From assembly GCF_022179085.1 (NCBI RefSeq), contig NZ_BPQE01000011.1, positions 62,001 through 126,000 on the forward strand: a DNA stretch of 64,000 nt. The letters are read 5' to 3'. Source of the DNA: Methylobacterium aerolatum (GTDB lineage Bacteria; Pseudomonadota; Alphaproteobacteria; Rhizobiales; Beijerinckiaceae). The notes under the pieces are model-generated. The model did no database searches, had not been told where the DNA came from, and worked only from the letters and a program-made list of their open reading frames with translations. The stretch's first letter is position 1. The number at the start of each line of letters is the position of its first letter. Shown here piece by piece: positions 18,708 through 27,410 of this stretch. A program made the position numbers and the translations under genes.

Positions 18708-20039
18708 TCACTCGGCCGCCTCCAGGCGGGGGGGGACGGCCGTGAGCGCGGCGGGCTTCGGGCCGCCCGTCGCCCAGTCCAGGAGTTCCACCGTGTGAAC
18801 GATGGGGATGGCGGTGCCCTTTCCGATCTGCGTCGCGCAGCCGATGTTGCCGGTGGCGATCACGTCGGGCCGGATGCGCTCGATGTTGGCGACCTTGCGC
18901 GCCCGCAGCCGCCCGGCGATCTCGGGCTGGAGGATGTTGTAGGTTCCGGCCGAGCCGCAGCAGATATGGCCCTCCGGCACCTCCTTCACGGTGAAGCCGG
19001 CGCGGGTGAGGAGCGCCTTCGGCTCCGTGCGGATGCCCTGGCCGTGCTGCATGGAGCAGGCGGAGTGGTAGGCGACGACGAGGTCGCTCTCCACCGTCGG
19101 CGCCCCGAGGTCGAGGGTGGCCACGAACTCGGTCACGTCCTTGGCCAGCGCCGAGACCCGGGCCGCCTTCTCGGCATAGGCCGGGTCCTCGCGGAACATG
19201 AAGCCGTAATCCTTGATCGTCGTGCCGCAGCCGGAGGCGGTGACGAGGATCGCGTCGAGCCCCTTGGCGATCTCGGCGTCCCAGGCGTCGATCGCCTGCT
19301 TGGCGTGGGCGTGGGCCGAATGCTCCTTGCCCATGTGGTGGGTCAGCGCCCCGCAGCAGCCCTCCTGCGCCTGCACCACCTCGACCCCGTGCCGGTTGAG
19401 AAGGCGGATGGCCGCCTCGTTGAAATCCGGCCGCAGCACGCTCTGCGCGCAGCCGCGCAGCAGGGCCACGCGCTTGGTGGCTTTGCCCTGGCGGGGCGGA
19501 AAGGTGCCGGGGCGGTCGAAGGCGTTGCGGCCGGGCATGGTGGCGGGCGCGAGGTCGAGCATCGCCGCGAGGCGGTTGCCGAGTTGCGGCACCCGCGCCA
19601 CCACGCCCCGGAAGGGCTGTCCGAGCTTGGCGCCCCAGAGGGCGAGGCGGAACCGGCCGGGATAGGGCAGCACGAAGGCCAGCACCGCCCGGAGCAGCCG
19701 GTCGCCCAGGGGGCGGTCGTAGGTCTTCTCGATATGCGTGCGGGCATGATCGACGAGGTGCATGTAGTGCACGCCCGAGGGGCAGGTGGTCATGCAGGAC
19801 AGGCAGGACAGGCAGCGGTCCACGTGCCGGACCACCTCGGCGCTCGCCGGCTTGCCGCCCTCCAGCATGTCCTTGATGAGGTAGATCCGCCCGCGGGGGG
19901 AATCGAGCTCGTCGCCGAGCAGGAGGTAGGTCGGGCAGGTCGCCGTGCAGAAGCCGCAATGGACGCAGGTCCGCAGGATCTTCTCCGAGGCCGCCATGGC
20001 GGGGTCGGCGAGTTGGGCGAGGGTGAAGTTGGTCTGCAC
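18708..20039 (-). CDS. glcF: glycolate oxidase iron-sulfur subunit
   Basis: A 443-residue protein with two ferredoxin-type [4Fe-4S] motifs, CVHCGFCTATCP (about 25-36) and CLSCLSCMTTCP (about 75-86), followed by paired CCG domains (CCGALTHHMG and CCGSAGTYN). This is GlcF, which passes electrons from the flavin subunits of glycolate dehydrogenase toward the quinone pool when glycolate is oxidised to glyoxylate. Two other starts are possible, but MQTNFTLAQLADP matches the family. It lies 51 bp after glcE on the same strand. glcD is not adjacent. Confidence 0.95.
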   Translation of the reverse strand: MQTNFTLAQLADPAMAASEKILRTCVHCGFCTATCPTYLLLGDELDSPRGRIYLIKDMLEGGKPASAEVVRHVDRCLSCLSCMTTCPSGVHYMHLVDHARTHIEKTYDRPLGDRLLRAVLAFVLPYPGRFRLALWGAKLGQPFRGVVARVPQLGNRLAAMLDLAPATMPGRNAFDRPGTFPPRQGKATKRVALLRGCAQSVLRPDFNEAAIRLLNRHGVEVVQAQEGCCGALTHHMGKEHSAHAHAKQAIDAWDAEIAKGLDAILVTASGCGTTIKDYGFMFREDPAYAEKAARVSALAKDVTEFVATLDLGAPTVESDLVVAYHSACSMQHGQGIRTEPKALLTRAGFTVKEVPEGHICCGSAGTYNILQPEIAGRLRARKVANIERIRPDVIATGNIGCATQIGKGTAIPIVHTVELLDWATGGPKPAALTAVPPRLEAAE

Positions 20040-20090
20040 GGGTCGATCCTAGGTCCCTTCCCTCACCCTCGCGGGGGAGGGGAAAACTGG

Positions 20091-21278
20091 TCACACGCCC
20101 GGATACATCCGGCCCGGATTGAAGATTGCCGCCGGATCGTGGGCCGCCTTGATGCCCGCGCTGATCCGCATCAGCGCCTCGGCCTGCGGCTCGAAGACCG
20201 GCACGGCGGCGCGCACCGCATCGGGCGCCCGCACGAGGGTGGCGTGGCCGCCATGGGCGCGCACGGCGTCGCGAACGGCCCCGGCGCCCGCATCCCCCGC
20301 CGCGGGGGTGGCGAGCCAGATCAGGCCGCCGCCCCAGTCGTAGAACCACCGGGCCGGGCACCGGGCGCCGATGGCGGCGGCCACGGCGGGGCCCTTGGAG
20401 GGCGCGGTCGAGATCCGCCACAGGGCCTCGCCGGGGGGCTCCGCGAGCGGTGCGGCGTCACGCACCGCCCGCCACAGGGCGGCGCCCTCTTCGCCCTCGA
20501 TCACGCCGGGGGCGCCATGGCGCTTCAGCACGCGCTTCAATTCCCCGATCCGGTAGGCGATCGAGTCCGAGAATCCTTCGAGGCGCATCAGCGTCCGCGC
20601 CTCGCCCCCGCCAATCCCGGCGGGCAGGTGGGCCGCGCCGGTCAACTCGAAGGGCGAGCCCAGGGCCGCCGCCAGGGCCTCGACGGCGCGGGCGTCGTCG
20701 AGGCCGGTGAGCACCAGGGTCGCCACCCGCTCGTTGACCGGGAGCACCTTGAAGATCACTTCGGTGAGGAGGCCCAGCGTGCCGTGCGCCCCGGCCATGA
20801 GCTTCACGAGGTCGAGGCCGGTGACGTTCTTCATCACCCGGCCGCCCGACTTGATCGCCTCGCCCTTGCCGTTGACGAAGCGCACGCCGATCAGGCTGTC
20901 GCGGGCCGCCCCGGCATTGATGCGGCGGGGACCGGAATTGTTGATCGCCGCCACGGCGCCGATCGTCGGCTCGCCCGTGGTGCCGTAGAGGCCGCGGTAG
21001 TCGGCGGGCTCGAAGGTCAGCATCTGGCCGCGGGAGGCGAGGAGCGCCTCGACCTCGGAGAGCGGCGTGCCGGCGCGGGCGCCGATCACCATCTCGGCGG
21101 GCTCGTAGAGCGTGATGCCCGTGAGACCCCGGGCCGAGAGCGTCGCCTCGTCCTGCGCCGGGCGGCCGAGGCCGGCCTTGGTGCCGCCGCCGACGATCCG
21201 CAGCCGTTCCGCCTTCGCCGCCGCCGCGCGCACGCGCTCGCACGCCTCCGCCTCGGTTTCGGGCTCGTGACCGCCCAT
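20091..21278 (-). CDS. glcE: glycolate oxidase FAD-binding subunit
   Basis: A 395-residue VAO-type flavoprotein. The FAD-binding half contains LRIVGGGTKAGLGRP near residue 27 and LYGTTGEPTIGAVAAINNSG near 115, followed by DSLIGVRFVNGKGEAIKSGG. GlcE pairs with GlcD and GlcF in membrane-associated glycolate dehydrogenase. The start MGGHEPETEAE at 21278 is preferred over an in-frame upstream ATG at 21371 that lacks family similarity. glcF follows in the same operon. The order glcE-glcF without glcD suggests that glcD is elsewhere on the chromosome. Confidence 0.93.
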   Translation of the reverse strand: MGGHEPETEAEACERVRAAAAKAERLRIVGGGTKAGLGRPAQDEATLSARGLTGITLYEPAEMVIGARAGTPLSEVEALLASRGQMLTFEPADYRGLYGTTGEPTIGAVAAINNSGPRRINAGAARDSLIGVRFVNGKGEAIKSGGRVMKNVTGLDLVKLMAGAHGTLGLLTEVIFKVLPVNERVATLVLTGLDDARAVEALAAALGSPFELTGAAHLPAGIGGGEARTLMRLEGFSDSIAYRIGELKRVLKRHGAPGVIEGEEGAALWRAVRDAAPLAEPPGEALWRISTAPSKGPAVAAAIGARCPARWFYDWGGGLIWLATPAAGDAGAGAVRDAVRAHGGHATLVRAPDAVRAAVPVFEPQAEALMRISAGIKAAHDPAAIFNPGRMYPGV

Positions 21279-21501
21279 CGTTTCCCGCCCCCGCTCTTCT
21301 CTTTGGATCCGATCCAGAATGCGGGTGTCGCCGGAACGGTCGGCCCTGGCAAGACGGGCATCGGCGCGCACCTTTCAGACGGCGACGTTTCTCCCGTCCG
21401 CAGGGACAGACGGCGCGACCGGAGCGCCGATGGACCGGCGCGGGCTTCCCGGCGCATAAGAGTACGACACCGACGACGGCGTTCCTCACTGGGTTCCGAC
21501 C

Positions 21502-21717
21502 ATGGAGAAGATTGCAGCGAGCATCGCGCAGATCGCGGCCGAGGCCGTCCTCAGGGCCCAGGCCGAGGCACGCGCGCCCCTCGTCCTCCCCGCACCGCTG
21601 ATGGCCGCCGTCGCGGCGTGGATCGCCGCGCAGCCGGAGCCGAAGCCAAGCCCGCAACAGGCCGTCGAACGGGCGGTGGCGGAGTGGCTCTCGGCCCAGG
21701 GCTTTCCGGCGGGGTAA
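21502..21717 (+). CDS. hypothetical 71-residue protein
   Basis: A small Ala-rich, mostly helical protein (starts MEKIAASIAQIAAEAVLRAQ) with a Pro-rich middle (AAQPEPKPSPQQAVE) and a short C-terminal helix. I do not recognise it. It lies alone between divergent glcE and a REP element. Codon use has the third-position GC of real genes here, but no strong ribosome-binding site is visible, so it could be a chance frame. Confidence 0.45.
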   Translation: MEKIAASIAQIAAEAVLRAQAEARAPLVLPAPLMAAVAAWIAAQPEPKPSPQQAVERAVAEWLSAQGFPAG

Positions 21718-21736
21718 TTCTGAAGCCGCCGCTACC

Positions 21737-21830
21737 GTCATTGCGAGCGCAGCGAAGCAATCCAGGGGCGGGAGGGCCGCTTCTCGATCTTGGCGCTATT
21801 CTGGATTGCTTCGCTGCGCTCGCAGTGACG
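21737..21830. repeat. REP-like palindromic element, copy 4
   Basis: Well preserved: GTCATTGCGAGCGCAGCGAA at the left, GCTTCGCTGCGCTCGCAGTG at the right, centre of about 35 bp. Lies between the small ORF and the tetR stop codon. Confidence 0.9.
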
Positions 21831-21852
21831 GCGAGTGGTGTGCGGCAGCCTG

Positions 21853-22545
21853 CTACCCCGTCCGCGAAGGTGCCGCCTCCGCCGCGCCTGGCGGCGTCGC
21901 CGCATAGCGGGTCATGAAGAGCGTCACCGCCTCGCCCACCCGCGCCTCGATGGCCTTCGCCGTCATCGGATGCTTCGGCCGACGCAGCAGGCCGACGAGG
22001 GGTTCGTTCCCGAGGACCGAGCCGAGGAACAGGGAGGCCGCCAGCGCGGCATCGTCCCCATGGAACTCGCCGCGGCTTTTGGCCGCCGCCAGATAGCCCG
22101 TCAGCAGCCGGTTCGTGCGCTCGGGGCCCGCCGTGTAGAGGGAGAGGCCGAGGTCCGGGTTGCGGACCGTCTCCGCGATCACGATCCGCAGGAGGGCGAC
22201 GGTATCGGGCGTCGTCACCGCCGTCAGGAGGTTGCGCCCGAGATGGGTCAGAACCGCCGCCATGCCGGCGCCGCTATCGACATCTCCGTCAAGGGCACGC
22301 CGGAGCTCCGCCGTCCGGGCGAGGACGATCTCGATGAGCAGGTCGTCCTTGCTCTTGAAGTGGCGGTACAGGGTTTCCTTCGAGGCACCGGCCGCCGCCG
22401 CGATGGATTGCATCGTGGTCTCGGTGAATCCCTGGCCGAGGAAGGCCCGTTCCGCCACGATCAAGATCTCGTGACGGCGCCGTTGCCCCCGGGGCACCCG
22501 TGGCGGGCGATGCCTGTGGGGAGTGTCGCCCGCCGTTGACATCAT
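21853..22545 (-). CDS. TetR/AcrR-family transcriptional regulator
   Basis: A 230-residue repressor-type protein. The N-terminal helix-turn-helix (about 25-70) includes ILIVAERAFLGQGFTETTMQ and the recognition helix ASKETLYRHFKSKDDLL, followed by a ligand-binding helical domain. It is divergent from the HlyD-MFS-OprM efflux operon, the usual arrangement for a local repressor released by a pump substrate. The shared 121-bp gap contains a palindrome that is the likely operator. Two adjacent ATG codons (22545, 22542) are possible starts. Confidence 0.93.
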   Translation of the reverse strand: MMSTAGDTPHRHRPPRVPRGQRRRHEILIVAERAFLGQGFTETTMQSIAAAAGASKETLYRHFKSKDDLLIEIVLARTAELRRALDGDVDSGAGMAAVLTHLGRNLLTAVTTPDTVALLRIVIAETVRNPDLGLSLYTAGPERTNRLLTGYLAAAKSRGEFHGDDAALAASLFLGSVLGNEPLVGLLRRPKHPMTAKAIEARVGEAVTLFMTRYAATPPGAAEAAPSRTG

Positions 22546-22564
22546 CCGATCCGATTCATCTTAT

Positions 22565-22581
22565 AACCGTACTTATCGGTT
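22565..22581. promoter_or_regulatory. candidate TetR-family operator upstream of the efflux operon
   Basis: The palindrome AACCGTACTTATCGGTT has 5-bp arms AACCG/CGGTT with a 7-bp spacer, plus a third CGGTT half-site at 22582-22586. It lies 20 bp from the tetR start and about 85 bp from the hlyD start, and is locally AT-rich, as expected for overlapping divergent promoters. Confidence 0.55.
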
Positions 22582-22666
22582 CGGTTAGGGAGGGGCAATC
22601 GCCGCCCGTCCCGCGGACCAGTCAATTCCGCCGCCGAGGGCGCGGGATCGGGAACGAGCAATCGAC

Positions 22667-23989
22667 ATGCGCGAGGACGACGAGGCGTTCGGGCAGCGGC
22701 CGGGTCGCGACCGGCCGAGCTACCGACGCCGGGACTATCTCGACGTCGGGGCCGCCCGCGACGACCGGGACCGTGAGGACGCAGACCGCGACGGCCGTCC
22801 CGCCGGGCGGAACGAGGGCGCGCGCCCGTCCTCCGAGCGGCGGCAGGACGAGGGCGGCAAGCGCCCGTCCTCCGAGGGCGAGGACTCGAAAGGGGAAAAG
22901 GGCGCGCAGAAGGACGAGGGCGGGCAAAACGACGAGGGCGAGGCCCGGCGCAAGTCCCGCCGGCCCCTCGTCATCGGCATCGCGGCGGTCGTGATCCTCG
23001 CGATGATTGGCGGCGGGGTCTATTACTGGCTCTCGACCAGGGGGAAGGCCTCCACGGACGACGCCTATACCGACGGCAACATCGTCACCATCGCGCCGCA
23101 GGTCGCGGGCCAAGTCGTCAGCCTGGACGTGACCGACAACCAGTTCGTCCACAAGGGCGACCCGCTGTTCCACATCGACGCCCGGCAGTACGCCTTCGCG
23201 CAGGAGCAGGCGCAGGGGCAGCTCGACACCACCAAGGCGCAGGCGGACAGCCAGAAGCTCGGCGTGGAGATCGCCCGCAAGAACTTCCCGGCCGCCCTCG
23301 AATTGGCGAAGGCCAATCTCGATTCGGCGAAGGCCAACCTGCAGCTCCAGCAGGCGAACTACGACCGGCAGAAGAGCCTGCCGAAGCTCGCCACCACCCA
23401 GCAGGAGGTCGATACCACCGCCGCGAACCTCGCCCAGGCCAAGGCGCAGGTGGAGCAGGCCCAGGCGCGGGTCATCCAGGCGGAGCCGGTCAAGCAGAAC
23501 ATCGGCCAGTCGGAGGATCAGCTCAGCCAGATCCAGGGGCAGATCGAGCAGGCGGAAGGGCGCCTCGACCAAGCGAAGCTCAACGTCGAGTGGACGGTGG
23601 TGCGCGCCCCGCAGGACGGCTGGGTGACGCGGCGCAACGTGAATGCCGGCAACTACATCTCCGCCGGCCAGCAGGTCATGTCGCTCGTGACGACCGACAT
23701 GTGGGTGACGGCGAACTTCAAGGAGACGCAGCTCGACGGCATGCGGCCGGGCCAGAAGGTCTCGATCGCCATCGACGCCTATCCGGACCTCGACCTCCAG
23801 GGCCACGTCGATTCGATCCAGCGGGGCTCCGGCTCGAAATTCTCGGCCTTTCCGGCGGAGAACGCCACGGGCAACTTCATCAAGATCGTCCAGCGGGTGC
23901 CCGTGAAGATCGTGATCGATTCCGGCCTCAAGAAGGACGAGCCGCTGCCGCTCGGCATCAGCGCGGAGCCGACGGTGATGCTCAAGTGA
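22667..23989 (+). CDS. HlyD/EmrA-family membrane fusion protein
   Basis: A 440-residue periplasmic adaptor. The first ~95 residues are hydrophilic and highly charged (Arg/Asp/Glu/Lys-rich), a long cytoplasmic tail for this family. One TM helix follows (about 103-123, VIGIAAVVILAMIGGGVYYW), then the lipoyl half-motif DDAYTDGNIVTIAPQVAGQV, a long alpha-helical hairpin (about 185-300) and a beta-barrel end. It should connect the MFS pump with the outer-membrane channel. The stop codon overlaps the GTG start of the next gene, so translation is coupled. Confidence 0.93.
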   Translation: MREDDEAFGQRPGRDRPSYRRRDYLDVGAARDDRDREDADRDGRPAGRNEGARPSSERRQDEGGKRPSSEGEDSKGEKGAQKDEGGQNDEGEARRKSRRPLVIGIAAVVILAMIGGGVYYWLSTRGKASTDDAYTDGNIVTIAPQVAGQVVSLDVTDNQFVHKGDPLFHIDARQYAFAQEQAQGQLDTTKAQADSQKLGVEIARKNFPAALELAKANLDSAKANLQLQQANYDRQKSLPKLATTQQEVDTTAANLAQAKAQVEQAQARVIQAEPVKQNIGQSEDQLSQIQGQIEQAEGRLDQAKLNVEWTVVRAPQDGWVTRRNVNAGNYISAGQQVMSLVTTDMWVTANFKETQLDGMRPGQKVSIAIDAYPDLDLQGHVDSIQRGSGSKFSAFPAENATGNFIKIVQRVPVKIVIDSGLKKDEPLPLGISAEPTVMLK

Positions 23990-25563
23990 GCGGCGCGGTG
24001 GACCAAGCCTGGAAGCCCCGAGCCAACCCGTGGTTGATCGCCGTCGTGGTGACGATGGCGGCCTTCATGGAGATCCTCGACACCACCATCGTCAACGTGG
24101 CGCTGCCCTACATCGCCGGCTCGCTGGCGGCCTCCAGCGACGAGGCGACCTACACGCTCACCGCCTATCTCGTGGCCAACGGCATCGTGCTCACCATCGC
24201 CGGGTGGCTCTCGGACACGATCGGGCGGAAACGCTACTTCCTCATCTGCATCGGCATGTTCACGGTGGCGTCCCTGCTCTGCGGCCTTTCCCAGAGCCTC
24301 GGGCAGATCATCGTGTTCCGGTTGATGCAGGGGTTCTTCGGCGGCGGCCTCCAGCCGAGCCAGCAGGCCATCATCCTCGACACCTTCCCCCCGGCCAAGC
24401 GCGGGGCGGCCTTCGGCGTGACGGCGGTGGCGACCGTCGTGGCCCCGGTCCTGGGGCCGACGCTGGGCGGCTACCTCGTGGAGCATCTCGACTGGCGGTG
24501 GATCTTCTTCGTCAACGTGCCGGTGGGCATCCTGGCGGTGATCCTCAACTTCATCCTCGTGGAGGATCCGCCGCACGAGCAGGCCAAGAAGAACCGCAAG
24601 CGCGGGATCGACTATATCGGTCTGTCCCTCATCGTCATCGGCATCGGGTGCCTCCAGATCGTGTTCGACCGGGGCGAGGACGACGGCTGGCTCGGTTCGC
24701 CCTTCATCGTCACCATGACGATCATCGGCGGGCTCGGCGTGTTCTTCGCCATCTGCTGGCTGCTGACGGCCAAGAAGCCGATCATCGACCTCGACGTGTT
24801 CCGCGACAAGAACTTCGCCATCGGCTGCATCCTCATCGGCGCCATGGGCTTCGCCCTCTACGCCAGCGCCGTGATCATCCCCCAATTCGCGCAGAACGTG
24901 CTTGGCTACCCGGCCCTGCAATCGGGGCTCATCCTCTCGCCGGGCGGGGTGGTGGTGATCATCCTCATCCCCATCGTCGGGCAACTGATGAAGGTGGTGC
25001 AGACCCGCTACCTCGTGATGTTCGGCTTCTCCCTGATGGGCGTAGCGTTGATGTATTCGAGCAAGCTCACGCCCGATATCGACTTCAAGACTCTGGTGAT
25101 CATGCGCTCCCTGCAGACGGCGGCGCTGGGCTTCCTCTTCGTCCCGATCTCGACCATCGCCTACCTCACCCTGCCGCAGCACTACCGCAGCGACGGGGCG
25201 GCGCTGTTCTCCATGTTCCGCAACGTCTTCGGCTCACTGGGGATTTCCCTCTCGACGGCGGCCGTCACCGAGCGGCGGCAAGCGGATCAGGCGCATCTGT
25301 CCGGCTTCATGACGCCGCTGCGGCAGGGCTACACCGCGCTCATCCAGGAGAGCGAGCAAACCCTGCGATCGCTCGGCCGGGCGGCCGGCTCCGTCCATCA
25401 GGAGGCCGTGGCGCACACCTACCAGATGTACCAGAAGCAGGCCTCGATCCTCGCCTACGGGAACGTCTTCCAATACACGGCGATCGTCGCCTTCCTCGTG
25501 GTGCCGTTCTGCTTCCTGATCTCGGCCAAGACCGCCAAGGGCGGCGGTGGCGGAGGGCACTGA
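23986..25563 (+). CDS. DHA2-family (EmrB/QacA) drug:proton antiporter, 14 TM
   Basis: A 525-residue major facilitator transporter. TM1 carries the DHA2 signature MEILDTTIVNVALPYIAG. The loop 2-3 motif WLSDTIGRKRYF follows, and the TM5 motif is VLGPTLGGYLVEH. About 14 hydrophobic segments are visible, and a periplasmic-facing loop sits near residue 430. It exports drugs or other amphiphiles using proton motive force through the HlyD partner. The start is GTG at 23986, overlapping the upstream stop by four bases (GTGA). The outer-membrane channel gene follows one base after the stop. Confidence 0.94.
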   Translation: MSGAVDQAWKPRANPWLIAVVVTMAAFMEILDTTIVNVALPYIAGSLAASSDEATYTLTAYLVANGIVLTIAGWLSDTIGRKRYFLICIGMFTVASLLCGLSQSLGQIIVFRLMQGFFGGGLQPSQQAIILDTFPPAKRGAAFGVTAVATVVAPVLGPTLGGYLVEHLDWRWIFFVNVPVGILAVILNFILVEDPPHEQAKKNRKRGIDYIGLSLIVIGIGCLQIVFDRGEDDGWLGSPFIVTMTIIGGLGVFFAICWLLTAKKPIIDLDVFRDKNFAIGCILIGAMGFALYASAVIIPQFAQNVLGYPALQSGLILSPGGVVVIILIPIVGQLMKVVQTRYLVMFGFSLMGVALMYSSKLTPDIDFKTLVIMRSLQTAALGFLFVPISTIAYLTLPQHYRSDGAALFSMFRNVFGSLGISLSTAAVTERRQADQAHLSGFMTPLRQGYTALIQESEQTLRSLGRAAGSVHQEAVAHTYQMYQKQASILAYGNVFQYTAIVAFLVVPFCFLISAKTAKGGGGGGH

Positions 25564-25564
25564 C

Positions 25565-27262
25565 ATGGCGATCCGCATGCCGAAGAGCCGATCGAATCGG
25601 TCCCCGATGTCCCTGTCATTGCGAGCGCAGCGAAGCAATCCAGGGATCCGCCACGCCGTGCGACGTCGCGCTGCCCTGGATTGCTTCGCTGCGCTCGCAA
25701 TGACGGTAGGGGGCGTCGCACCTTTCCTCGGCGGCTGCGTCGTCGGGCCGGATTTCGTACGGCCCGTGCCTTCGGTCGCGGCGTCGGCCACCTATGTCGA
25801 GCCCGCGCCGGGGCGGGCCGTGCACACGTCGCTGCCGCTCCTCCATCGCACCACCGATGCCCCGCCGGACGTCGAGTGGTGGCGCGCCTTCCGCGATCCC
25901 GTCCTCGACGGGCTCGAATCCCGGATCGCCGCCCAGAACCTCGACGTGCAGACGGCCACCGCCCGCCTGCTCCAAAGCCGGGCGCAGCTCGGCACCAGCC
26001 AGGCGGCGGCCCTGCCGACACTCTCCGGCACTGGCTCGGCCTACCGGCAGCAGTTCAGCAGGAACGGCACGATCGGCCTGCTCTCGGGCTCCCTCGGCGG
26101 CCTGACCGGCGGCACCGATCCCACGGCGCCGCTGACCAACGGCTTCGAGAGCTACACCCTCGGCTTCGACGCCTCGTGGGAACTCGACCTCTGGGGCCGG
26201 GTGCGGCGCTCGGTGGAATCGGCCCAGGCCCAGGCCGAAGCCTCTGCCGAGCAGCGCCGGGGCGCCCTGGTCTCGGCCCAGGCGGAGTTGGCGCGTGACT
26301 ATGTGCAGTTGCGCGGCACGCAGGACCTCATCCGAATCTACCAGACCTACGTGCGGGTGAACCAGCAGATCCTGGATGTCGTCCGCATCCGCCAGCAGAA
26401 GGGCCTCGTGACGGGGCTCGATGTGGCGAGCGCCGCCTCGCAGGTCGAGGCGGTCCAGGCGCAGATCCCGCAACTGCAGCAGCAGGAGATCCAGCAGATC
26501 AACGCGATTTCGCTGCTGCTCGGGGAGCCTCCCCTGTCGCTCGCGCAGGACCTCACGGGCGGACGGGGCATCCCGCCGGTGCCGCCGAGGGTGCCGGTGG
26601 GCATCCCCTCCGAGTTGATCCGCCGCCGCCCGGACATCCGTCAGGCCGAGGCGACCCTGCACGCGGCGGTGGCCGATATCGGCGAGGCGGAGGCCGAGTT
26701 CTTTCCCCGGGTGACGCTGACCGCCAGCCCCACCGTGAACGCCATCGATCCACTGAAGGTTTTCCGCGGCTCCTCGCTGCAATACATGAATATCGGGCCG
26801 TCCTTCTCGATTCCGCTTTTCGAGGGCGGTCGGCTGCGCTCGAACCTCGTGCTCCAGCAGGCCCGCCAGCAGGAGGCGGCCATCGCCTACCAGAAAGCGG
26901 TGCTCCAGGGCTGGCACGAGGTCGTCAACGCGCTCGCCTCCCTCCAGGGCGATGCGGGCCGCCGCGCCCGCCTGGCCCGGCAGGTGGGCGACGCCCGCCG
27001 GGGCCTCGACCTCGCCCGCGCCCGCTACACGCAGGGGGTCGAGATCTTCACGACGGTGCTGCAGAACGCGCAGGTGGTGTTGCAGGCCGAGACCAACCTG
27101 TCCCAGGCCACCGCCGGCATGTCGACGGACTTCGTCGCCCTGTCGAAGGCCCTCGGCGGCGGCTGGGAGGGCGCCTTCCCGCCCCAACCCGCACCGCCGG
27201 GCCCGCCGGAGGTGGCGCAGGTGCCGGTGGCGGAGATCATCCCCCGGCCGGTGGTGCCGTAG
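25565..27262 (+). CDS. outer-membrane efflux channel lipoprotein (NodT/OprM family)
   Basis: A 565-residue TolC-like channel subunit with two repeated outer-membrane-efflux domains, e.g. SYTLGFDASWELDLWGRVRR near 200 and VGIPSELIRRRPDIRQAEA near 345. The lipobox FLGGC puts the lipidated Cys at residue 58, followed by VVGPDFVRP, the usual start of mature family members. The preceding 43 residues are encoded largely by a REP-like element (25615-25704): SLRAQRSNPG and LDCFAALAMT are its translations, and the second forms the hydrophobic core of the signal peptide. GGAGGG precedes the ATG. Third gene of the efflux operon. Confidence 0.93.
   Translation: MAIRMPKSRSNRSPMSLSLRAQRSNPGIRHAVRRRAALDCFAALAMTVGGVAPFLGGCVVGPDFVRPVPSVAASATYVEPAPGRAVHTSLPLLHRTTDAPPDVEWWRAFRDPVLDGLESRIAAQNLDVQTATARLLQSRAQLGTSQAAALPTLSGTGSAYRQQFSRNGTIGLLSGSLGGLTGGTDPTAPLTNGFESYTLGFDASWELDLWGRVRRSVESAQAQAEASAEQRRGALVSAQAELARDYVQLRGTQDLIRIYQTYVRVNQQILDVVRIRQQKGLVTGLDVASAASQVEAVQAQIPQLQQQEIQQINAISLLLGEPPLSLAQDLTGGRGIPPVPPRVPVGIPSELIRRRPDIRQAEATLHAAVADIGEAEAEFFPRVTLTASPTVNAIDPLKVFRGSSLQYMNIGPSFSIPLFEGGRLRSNLVLQQARQQEAAIAYQKAVLQGWHEVVNALASLQGDAGRRARLARQVGDARRGLDLARARYTQGVEIFTTVLQNAQVVLQAETNLSQATAGMSTDFVALSKALGGGWEGAFPPQPAPPGPPEVAQVPVAEIIPRPVVP
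25615..25704. repeat. REP-like palindromic element, copy 5, inside the efflux channel gene
   Basis: Intact copy (GTCATTGCGAGCGCAGCGAA ... GCTTCGCTGCGCTCGCAATG). It lies wholly inside the coding frame of the OprM-family gene, codons 17-46, and is read through in frame. Confidence 0.92.
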
Positions 27263-27286
27263 CCGGCGAAGGGCGAACCACTCTCC

Positions 27287-27377
27287 CGTCACGTCGCGTG
27301 CGGCGACGCAATCCCGAAATGCGCCGCGTCCGCGGCGGCCCCGCTGCCCCTGATCGCGTCGCCTCATCTGCGATGAC
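27287..27377. repeat. REP-like palindromic element, copy 6 (decayed)
   Basis: GTCACGTCGCGTGCGGCGAC at the left and CTGCGATGACGGAGGG at the right keep the inverted layout and spacing of the family, with many mismatches. Confidence 0.5.
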
Positions 27378-27410
27378 GGAGGGCGCGCGGCGGCGTGACG
27401 AAACTTGGTC

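Noticed and set aside
18705-21917. Plus-strand frame of 1070 codons
   Set aside because: Antisense to glcF and glcE, with low-complexity Arg/Gly/Ala content and no family features.
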